Source of the DNA: Microbulbifer flavimaris | Lineage (GTDB): Bacteria > Pseudomonadota > Gammaproteobacteria > Pseudomonadales > Cellvibrionaceae | NCBI RefSeq assembly: GCF_001641755.2 | Contig: NZ_LRFG02000002.1 | Location: 1-64,000, forward strand | Reading direction: 5' to 3' | Length of the DNA stretch: 64,000 nucleotides | Shown here: positions 57,954-64,000 of the stretch, one piece after another | Position numbering within the stretch: position 1 is the stretch's first letter | How the letters are laid out: each line of letters begins with the position of its first letter | Program-made: the position numbers and the translations under genes | Notes under the pieces: generated by a model | Databases searched by the model: none | Told to the model about the DNA's origin: nothing | Seen by the model: only the letters and a program-made list of their open reading frames with translations

Positions 57954-59321
57954 GTGTCGAATCCCCCTTCCGCCGAGATCAACTTCCGCGCACAGAGCCA
58001 GCTCGGTGAGCTCTTCGCTGCGCTGGACAGTGGTACCGGTCGGGAAGTGCAGCGAATGCTCGCCACCCTGAGCCCCCAGAGTATCGCGCAATTGCTGGAG
58101 AGTTCACCGCCGCGGATCCGCCATGTCCTGTGGACACTGATCGACAAGGAAATCGAAGGGGACGTCCTGCAGGAACTCTCCTACGACGTCCAGAGCCAGA
58201 TCCTCGCCACCATGGACACCGAGGAGATGGTGGCGGTGATGGAAGGTCTCGACGCCGACGATGTCGCCGACATCCTGCAGCAACTGCCGGAGCGGGTCAT
58301 GGCTGAGGTCCTCTCCGCCATGAGCGAGACGGATCGACAGCGGGTCGAAAGTGTGCTGGCGTACGACGAAGAGACCGCCGGTGGCCTGATGGACACCGAC
58401 ACCATTTCCGTGCGGCCGAACCTGACCCTGGATGTGGTCCTGCGCTACCTGCGTCGCCACGAGCAGCTTCCCGAGTCCACCGACAACCTGTTCGTGATCA
58501 ATCGCCGCGGCCAGTACATCGGCCAGTTGCCGTTGTCCCGACTGCTCACTACCGATCCCTCCGTCACCGTGCGGGAGGTAATGAGCACTGACGTGGAGCC
58601 TATCCCGGCCGATATGCCAGACACCGAGGTGGCTCGACTCTTTGCCAAGTACGACTGGATTACCGCCCCGGTAGTCGACGATATGAACCGGCTCCTCGGC
58701 CGCATTACCATCGACGACGTGGTCGACGTGATCCGGGAGGACGCCGATCACTCCCTGATGAGCCTGGCGGGCCTGGACGAGGAAGAGGATACCTTCGCCA
58801 CCGTGCGAAGAACCGCCCCCCGGCGGGCCGTATGGCTGGGTATCAACCTGCTCACCGCCCTGCTCGCGTCCTGGGTCATCAACCTGTTTCAGGACACCAT
58901 CGATAAGGTCGTGGCGCTGGCAGTGCTGATGCCGATCGTCGCCAGTATGGGAGGAGTCGCCGGCAGCCAGACACTCACCGTGGTGATTCGTGGCATGGCC
59001 CTCGGCCAGATCGGTCGCAGTAACCTCAACTGGCTGCTCTCCCGTGAGCTGGGCTCGGCGGTACTCAATGCGATGCTGTGGGCCGTGGTCATCGGGTTGA
59101 TCGCCGGCTTCTGGTTCGACGACTCCCGTATCGCGCTGATTATCCTGGTGGCGATGGTCATCAACCTCATCACCGCCGCGCTGGCCGGGGCTATCCTGCC
59201 AGTGGCGTTGCGCGCGATGCGTATTGATCCTGCACTCGCTGGCGGTGTGGCACTGACCACAGTCACCGACGTGGTCGGTTTCATGGCCTTTCTCGGCCTC
59301 GCCACCCTCTACTACGGCTAG
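57954..59321 (+). CDS. mgtE: Magnesium transporter MgtE
   Basis: MgtE is a magnesium-gated dimeric channel. The 455-residue product has the helical N domain (about 25-130), a CBS pair (about 135-255) that binds magnesium and closes the pore, a plug helix, and five membrane helices (about 285-455). The conserved pore segment PIVASMGGVAGSQTLTVVIRGMALG and the last helices with VALTTVTDVVGFMAFLGLA are present. A GTG start is used. Confidence 0.97.
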   Translation: MSNPPSAEINFRAQSQLGELFAALDSGTGREVQRMLATLSPQSIAQLLESSPPRIRHVLWTLIDKEIEGDVLQELSYDVQSQILATMDTEEMVAVMEGLDADDVADILQQLPERVMAEVLSAMSETDRQRVESVLAYDEETAGGLMDTDTISVRPNLTLDVVLRYLRRHEQLPESTDNLFVINRRGQYIGQLPLSRLLTTDPSVTVREVMSTDVEPIPADMPDTEVARLFAKYDWITAPVVDDMNRLLGRITIDDVVDVIREDADHSLMSLAGLDEEEDTFATVRRTAPRRAVWLGINLLTALLASWVINLFQDTIDKVVALAVLMPIVASMGGVAGSQTLTVVIRGMALGQIGRSNLNWLLSRELGSAVLNAMLWAVVIGLIAGFWFDDSRIALIILVAMVINLITAALAGAILPVALRAMRIDPALAGGVALTTVTDVVGFMAFLGLATLYYG

Positions 59322-59348
59322 TGTGCCAACTCCTGAAAGACTGAAGAT

Positions 59349-59861
59349 ATGCACGACCACGAAGAATTCGACGACGAGCTGCCGAAAAGCAAGACCCAGA
59401 TGAAGCAGGAAATGCACGAGCTGCAGGAGCTGGGACGGCAACTGACCGAGCTAGGGCCGGCGCAATTGGCAGAAGTCCCGCTGGATGACGACCTGCGCGA
59501 GGCCATCGATACCCTGCATCGCATCAAGTCCAATGAAGCGCGCCGCCGGCAGATGCAGTACATCGGCAAGCTGATGCGCTCCGCGGATGGCGAGGCGATT
59601 GGGGAGGTGCTGCACCGGTTCAAGGAGCGTGACCAGCAACACCTGCGCTTCGATCGTATGGCGGAGGAATGGCGGCGGCGCCTGCTTGAAGAGGGGAAAG
59701 AAGCACAGAGTGACTTTTTCGAGCACTACCCGCAGGCGGACCACCAGCACCTGCGGCAGCTGGTGCGCGATTCCAGCCGGGAAATCCAGAAGCAGAAGCC
59801 GCCAACCCAGCAGCGCAAGCTGTTCCGCTACCTGCGGGATCTGTTTATGGAGGTGGGGTGA
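59349..59861 (+). CDS. yjgA: YjgA/DarP ribosome-associated protein
   Basis: The 170-residue helical protein matches the DUF615/YjgA family, now called DarP, a factor acting in 50S subunit assembly. Recognisable segments are KSKTQMKQEMHELQELGRQL, DDDLREAIDTLHRIKSNEARRRQMQYIGKLMR and KLFRYLRDLF. It lies 27 bases after mgtE. Confidence 0.95.
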   Translation: MHDHEEFDDELPKSKTQMKQEMHELQELGRQLTELGPAQLAEVPLDDDLREAIDTLHRIKSNEARRRQMQYIGKLMRSADGEAIGEVLHRFKERDQQHLRFDRMAEEWRRRLLEEGKEAQSDFFEHYPQADHQHLRQLVRDSSREIQKQKPPTQQRKLFRYLRDLFMEVG

Positions 59862-59923
59862 TCGCGTAAAGAGCGCGTGCGAGTCGCGCTTGGTTTGGGC
59901 GATTGGCAACCCCGTAATTAAAA

Positions 59924-59961
59924 AAAAAAGCGGCACCACCATCGGTAGCGCCGCTTTTTTT
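59924..59961. terminator. Bidirectional terminator between yjgA and the membrane protein gene
   Basis: An A-run and AGCGGC (59929-59934) pair with GCCGCT (59950-59955) and a T-run, with a small inner ACC/GGT stem in the loop. It lies between convergent genes. Confidence 0.8.
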
Positions 59962-59973
59962 ATTGTGAAGAAA

Positions 59974-60819
59974 TCACGACTCTTCGGCGCTGGTCTCTGC
60001 CTGCCACTCGAACAGGTTCAGTTCGATGAAGAAGAAGGCCACCAGCCACAGGAAGGCGTCCCAGAAATCCAGGAAGCTGCCATTGATGCCCCAGTAAATG
60101 GCACAAAGCAACAGTGTGAAGTAGAGCAGGCCCTTGATGACCTGGGAATAACGCATAACGGCGTCAGACAGCTGGTGGCGCAACTGCAGCCACACATCGA
60201 AGGCCAGGATGGCCACCACCAGCAGCCAGGCGCCAGCGTTGATCACATCGGTCCAGGCCAGCCATTTGATGTCGCTCCAGGTCTCGACGCTGCCGAGCAC
60301 CTGTGCATCGGCCAGGCGCAGCACCTGTGTGTCTGCCAGGGCCGCACAGCTCTCGGCCGTCAGTGGCACATAATCATCCTGCCCCACCACCAGGAGCCAG
60401 TCGCCGCGTCCCGCCAGCTCACAGGCGGACTGAGTGACCGGCAACAGGTTGGTAAGCGAAGCCATCTCCGCCACATAGCCGTAGAAGGAGTAGACGATAA
60501 ACACGTAACAGAAGGCGGAAGTGCCGTTCAGTGCCCACTTCACCCAGCCGCGGATTTTCTCGTCCGGCAGAACGAACGTCTCCAGCTCGAACACCAGCAA
60601 CAACAGTACCCAGGCCAGCGTATCGATGGAATCGTTGTAGGCTTCGATCACCCGGCCGAACTGCACGCCGTCAGCGAAAACTGCACCGGCTGCGGCATGA
60701 TTTTCGACAAAAAAGGCGTAAACGTTGTAGGCGAGTAAAAGGTATACCGTGTATTTGAATACCCGGAACAGGGCGTAGCGGTTGACGCGGGAACCTGCCA
60801 AAGTGGCCACCTCGGACAT
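59974..60819 (-). CDS. Unrecognised six-helix membrane protein
   Basis: I do not recognise this 281-residue protein. It has about six hydrophobic helices (about 18-38, 63-82, 98-117, 192-212, 228-245, 252-270). A roughly 70-residue hydrophilic loop (about 120-190) holds two cysteines, C133 and C158, that could form a disulfide if the loop is periplasmic. The last helices are rich in aromatic and acidic residues (DFWDAFLWLVAFFFIELNLFEW). The arrangement recalls small channel or carrier proteins, but no signature motif is visible. The N-terminal VNRYALFRVFKYTVY is basic and probably cytoplasmic. Neighbours give no functional hint. Confidence 0.85.
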   Translation of the reverse strand: MSEVATLAGSRVNRYALFRVFKYTVYLLLAYNVYAFFVENHAAAGAVFADGVQFGRVIEAYNDSIDTLAWVLLLLVFELETFVLPDEKIRGWVKWALNGTSAFCYVFIVYSFYGYVAEMASLTNLLPVTQSACELAGRGDWLLVVGQDDYVPLTAESCAALADTQVLRLADAQVLGSVETWSDIKWLAWTDVINAGAWLLVVAILAFDVWLQLRHQLSDAVMRYSQVIKGLLYFTLLLCAIYWGINGSFLDFWDAFLWLVAFFFIELNLFEWQAETSAEES

Positions 60820-60958
60820 CTGCTCAGACCTCGATTATTGATTATTTTTCGGGGTGAATACACGCGATTCGATAGCCGCGCGCGCCGCAAAAGCGCTTCC
60901 ACCAACTAGCGATCGTCTGTCGGTCGAATCAACGGTCGCGTCCTACAATATCGAACAA

Positions 60959-61498
60959 TTATTCGGTTTTTGCAACCGCGGGGACGAAATCCAGGGCCAG
61001 AGAGTTGAGGCAGTAGCGCAGCCCTGTGGGCGCGGGACCGTCCTTGAAGACATGCCCCAGGTGCTCACCGCATGCCGACAGCACCTCGGTGCGCTTCATC
61101 CCCCAGCTGTAGTCTGTTTTCAGGACCACATTCTCCGGATGTGCGACCTCCCAGAAGCTGGGCCAGCCGGTACCGGACTCAAACTTGTGCTCGGAACTGA
61201 ACACCGGCAGTCGACAGCCCGCGGTCACATAGGTGCCCTCGGCCTCATTCTTCAACCATTTGCCGGTAAACGCCCGCTCCGTCTTCTTTTCCCACAACAC
61301 CGCGTACTGGTCGTCCGGTAGAATCTGCTCCCAGACAGCATTCGGAATCGCGGACAGGTTGCTGCCCGCCTCGATATTCGCGCGGGCCTCAGCCACGGTC
61401 ATCTCTTCATTGGTGGCGCGCTTTTCATCCGCCTCGGTGCAGGCCGGAAGGCCGATGACCATCGCCAGTAAACCGGTTCCCAACAGACGCTTGTGCAT
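60959..61498 (-). CDS. msrB: Lipoprotein methionine-R-sulfoxide reductase (MsrB)
   Basis: This 179-residue protein repairs the R form of methionine sulfoxide and appears to be exported and lipidated: its signal peptide ends in the lipobox GLPAC (C20). The MsrB domain (about 55-172) has the catalytic cysteine C163 in RYCLNS and the substrate segment FESGTGWPSF. Both zinc CxxC pairs are reduced to one cysteine each (C95, C143), so the zinc site is probably absent. The usual resolving cysteine in SGCGWPSF is threonine. Such a form needs another route for regeneration. It lies 60 bases downstream of the yhdP-like gene on the same strand. Confidence 0.92.
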   Translation of the reverse strand: MHKRLLGTGLLAMVIGLPACTEADEKRATNEEMTVAEARANIEAGSNLSAIPNAVWEQILPDDQYAVLWEKKTERAFTGKWLKNEAEGTYVTAGCRLPVFSSEHKFESGTGWPSFWEVAHPENVVLKTDYSWGMKRTEVLSACGEHLGHVFKDGPAPTGLRYCLNSLALDFVPAVAKTE

Positions 61499-61558
61499 TG
61501 CTCCTCTCCTCTCTGTGCAGACCCCAAAGTCCTACACGTTTAGTCGGAGATACGGCGT

Positions 61559-64000
61559 TTACATTACAGCGGACCGCTTTTCGCCGACTTCTTCACTGGC
61601 CCCCGAGGCGCGCCTGGCATTGACGTTCACCGCTTCCGTCGGCCCGCGTTCTCGCTGCAAGCGCCCCTGCTGCTCTGCCTCACTGCCCTGCCGTGTTGCG
61701 CCGTCACCATCGAAAAGCTTGTCAAACCGCACTTCCGGCTCGGTCCAGTCTCCGCTGATACGATAACTGACACTGGCGACGCTATTTACCTGCTTTTTGA
61801 ACGCCTTACTGATCAGGTAAACACCAGCTGCTGCCGGCAGGCCACCGGCCAGCGCTGCAATCAGGGCGAGATTGTTCCCCACCGGCAGCGTTGCCACCAG
61901 AGTGAGGTCGAGGTTTTCCCGCTCCAGGTTGACCCGGCCGGCCATCTGCAGCTCGCTGGTAGGTCCCTCCACCTGGATGGGCACCGCGATCAGTAATTCC
62001 CCGTCCCCCTCGAAAAACACCTCTCCGCGCACCTGATCGAAAGCCATACCGCTCTGGTACAGGTCAGAGAAATCCAGACGCAGGCGACGCGCCCAGGTAT
62101 CAAAGTTGAACAGGGACAACAGGCGCAGCAACGCGGAACCGGCGCTGTCCGTGGCGCGCAGGAAGCGCCCATCGCGAATATCGATCTTCAGGTCACCGGT
62201 CAGCTGCCGGGGCGTCAGCTGCAGGGGGGAGCCGTCCCAGCGCAGGGCGGTATCGAAGGTGGCCGACTGGCTCTCGATCAGAGGCTCCTGACCCGAGGCC
62301 CGCTGGACATCGGCCAGGTTGTCTGCGCTCAGGCGGCCGATGAACTGAGAAGACTCGCGGCCATCGGCATCGCGCATCCACATCAGCTGCGCCCCGAGCC
62401 GGTTGGGACCCTCGCCGCGCCCCTCGACGCGCACGCCGCGTGCGGCGCCGATGATATCGCTGACGACGAGGCGCTCCGCAGAGGGGCGCACCCTGAATGA
62501 CCAGCGACCATAGTCCTCGTCACCAAACCAGAGGCTGTCGGTACTGAAGTCCATATGCGGGAGCTGGGAGAAATCGAAGCCGGCCAGGGGATCGCGCTTG
62601 CCGCCGGCAGCCATTGACTGCTTTGAGTCCTCGCCATTGTTATCCGTCTCGCTGCCAGACACCACTTGCTGCTCGTCTGGCTGCCCCTGCTCGCCTTCAT
62701 CGGACCCGGGCAAGCGCAGGTGCTCGAGCTCCACTTCCATCGGCGTTTCCGCCCCGAGCACGCCGCTCAGCTGGCCGGTGGCCATCTCGCTGTCAAAGCT
62801 CAGTTGCCAGTCGGCCCCCAGACCCCGCCCGCGGACGTGAATGTGCTCCACAGTCGCCGCACCGAGCATCAGTCGATCGGTACTCAGGTCGAGGCGTACC
62901 GGCAGGGGATTCTGGTCTGCAGACGCGGCAGCGCCCTCATGGCCGGTTTCGCTGTCCGCGCTGTAGACTTCGAGCAGCTCGCGCCAGCGGGGAAAATCGA
63001 TACTGGAGAGGTGACCGGTCACGTTGAGCCCGCGCTCGGACGGTAAGGCCGCCTCTGCATTGAGTGCAATCGCGCCACGGTCCAGTGCGCCGCCCACCTG
63101 CCAGAATTGTCCTTTCAGGTGCTCACCGTAATTGAGGTGATAGAGGTTACCATCCGCCCCGATCGGGATTCGAAGGACAAACTCCGAACGCTGTTGGGCC
63201 GGCTTTCCCAGGGGGCTGGGCAGGTTGACCGCGACCCCCGCCAGATCGGAGGTCAACTGAACAACGGCCGAATACGGCAGCTCCCGCGCCGCGGCGGGAA
63301 TCGTTACCAGCGCCCGGTACTCGAAGTCGCCGTTCATCCAGCCAAGCTCCGGCCGACCGCTCCACTGCCGAACGCTGTCGGTCGCCGCGTCGCCGCGGAT
63401 CACCACCTGGGTATCCTGCAGGCCACCCTCTTCGGGGTGGGTAATCTCGGCGCGGAGATCACGGCCCCACAGCTGCCCCTGGAAGGCACTGCCGGCCAAG
63501 CCGGTGTCGCTGTCGTAGCGAACCTCCCCATCGAGGCGCCGAACCTGGAGATCGAGATGCTCCATCAACAGGTCTGCCTGCTGCAACTCGACCTGCACAG
63601 TCTGGCGCGGCGTCAGCGCGGCACCGCCGAGCGGTTGCTGCAGCGTAATGCTGCCGGCAATGGAGCCGTCAAGACGCCAATGATCGAAAGCCGTGCCCAC
63701 CCGGTCCCTCAGCGGGGTTTCCCGCAGCAGCCGCAAGCCATCGGCAGCGGAACCACTGGCCAGGGCGCGGACACCGAGCATGGCACCCTCCCCGGACGGA
63801 TCCGGACTGATGCCAACCTCGATATCCCGGGCCGCGAGATCCCACAAACGTGCACTGGGGGCAGTTACCAGGGTGTGGCGGTCGTCAATTTTCAGGTGTG
63901 CATCGATCTGTCGCGCACGGGGCCAGTCACTGGCGAACAGCAGATCGGCTTCACGGATGTCTGCAGCGAGCTGTAACGTCTGCCGCTCTGGATGCTCCCC
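61559..64000 (-). CDS. yhdP: YhdP-like AsmA-family envelope protein, 3' part
   Basis: The reading frame stays open to the right edge of the window, so at least 813 C-terminal residues are present and the 5' end is missing. YhdP and its AsmA-like relatives are inner-membrane-anchored, bridge-like beta proteins that carry phospholipids to the outer membrane. The visible part is beta-rich, with late features typical of the YhdP/DUF3971 family: PIQVEGPTSELQMAGRVNLERENLDLTLVATLPVGNNL, then an apolar helix-like stretch (ALIAALAGGLPAAAGVYLISKAFKK) and YRISGDWTEPEVRF. A low-complexity acidic insert (GSDEGEQGQPDEQQ, then DNNGEDSKQS) and a charged tail are lineage-specific. Confidence 0.9.
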   Translation of the reverse strand, partial: GEHPERQTLQLAADIREADLLFASDWPRARQIDAHLKIDDRHTLVTAPSARLWDLAARDIEVGISPDPSGEGAMLGVRALASGSAADGLRLLRETPLRDRVGTAFDHWRLDGSIAGSITLQQPLGGAALTPRQTVQVELQQADLLMEHLDLQVRRLDGEVRYDSDTGLAGSAFQGQLWGRDLRAEITHPEEGGLQDTQVVIRGDAATDSVRQWSGRPELGWMNGDFEYRALVTIPAAARELPYSAVVQLTSDLAGVAVNLPSPLGKPAQQRSEFVLRIPIGADGNLYHLNYGEHLKGQFWQVGGALDRGAIALNAEAALPSERGLNVTGHLSSIDFPRWRELLEVYSADSETGHEGAAASADQNPLPVRLDLSTDRLMLGAATVEHIHVRGRGLGADWQLSFDSEMATGQLSGVLGAETPMEVELEHLRLPGSDEGEQGQPDEQQVVSGSETDNNGEDSKQSMAAGGKRDPLAGFDFSQLPHMDFSTDSLWFGDEDYGRWSFRVRPSAERLVVSDIIGAARGVRVEGRGEGPNRLGAQLMWMRDADGRESSQFIGRLSADNLADVQRASGQEPLIESQSATFDTALRWDGSPLQLTPRQLTGDLKIDIRDGRFLRATDSAGSALLRLLSLFNFDTWARRLRLDFSDLYQSGMAFDQVRGEVFFEGDGELLIAVPIQVEGPTSELQMAGRVNLERENLDLTLVATLPVGNNLALIAALAGGLPAAAGVYLISKAFKKQVNSVASVSYRISGDWTEPEVRFDKLFDGDGATRQGSEAEQQGRLQRERGPTEAVNVNARRASGASEEVGEKRSAVM

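Overview
This 64 kb window is a nearly contiguous block of chromosomal core genes from a GC-rich gammaproteobacterium. The gene order (secA, M23 peptidase, lpxC, ftsZ through mraZ; rsmI-lpoA-yraN-SIS-dolP; sspB-sspA-cytochrome bc1-rpsI-rplM-zapE-zapG-degS-hisD-hisG-murA-ibaG-mlaC; kdsD-kdsC-lptC-lptA-lptB-rpoN-hpf-ptsN-rapZ-ptsO-mgtE-yjgA) closely follows the order known from Pseudomonas. Several departures (no ddlB in the division cluster, a fused cytochrome b/c1 gene, an isolated mlaC, a homomeric Sat-type ATP sulfurylase) suggest a marine Cellvibrionales/Microbulbifer-like lineage; that placement is inference.

Layout. 1-385: two and a bit copies of a 132-bp tandem repeat made of two palindromic modules. 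386-4235: secA and a periplasmic M23 endopeptidase. 4464-22129: lpxC and the complete leftward dcw cluster (mraZ-rsmH-ftsL-ftsI-murE-murF-mraY-murD-ftsW-murG-murC-ftsQ-ftsA-ftsZ), preceded at 22256-22290 by four 10-bp-spaced GTGGN boxes that look like the MraZ operator. 22673-28481: a thioredoxin-like protein, the RNase P RNA (rnpB, minus strand, with a recognisable promoter), rsmI, then lpoA-yraN-SIS protein-dolP. 28561-34610: an inserted block relative to the Pseudomonas order (acetyl-CoA acetyltransferase, LemA, an M48 protease with a TerB-like tail, a Yip1 protein, a diguanylate cyclase). 34732-41781: sspB, sspA, cytochrome bc1, ribosomal proteins S9/L13, zapE, zapG. 41871-44773: sat, degS, a small NTF2-like protein. 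44945-49278: hisD, hisG, murA, ibaG, mlaC (minus). 49523-59861: a CaCA antiporter, Kdo and LPS-transport genes, the rpoN/nitrogen-PTS cluster, mgtE and yjgA (plus). 59974-64000: an unrecognised membrane protein, a lipoprotein MsrB, and the 3' part of a yhdP-like AsmA-family gene that runs off the window.

Functionally almost everything serves the cell envelope: peptidoglycan precursor synthesis and septation, lipid A and LPS assembly (lpxC, kdsD, kdsC, lptCAB), outer membrane upkeep (dolP, mlaC, lpoA, yhdP), envelope stress (degS, M48/LemA) and respiration (bc1). I see no mobile element, CRISPR array, tRNA, prophage or defence island, and nothing I can honestly call a new multi-gene system. 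The most interesting points are the MraZ operator array, the cytochrome b-c1 fusion with extra membrane helices, the isolated mlaC, and the unassigned membrane protein at 59974-60819.
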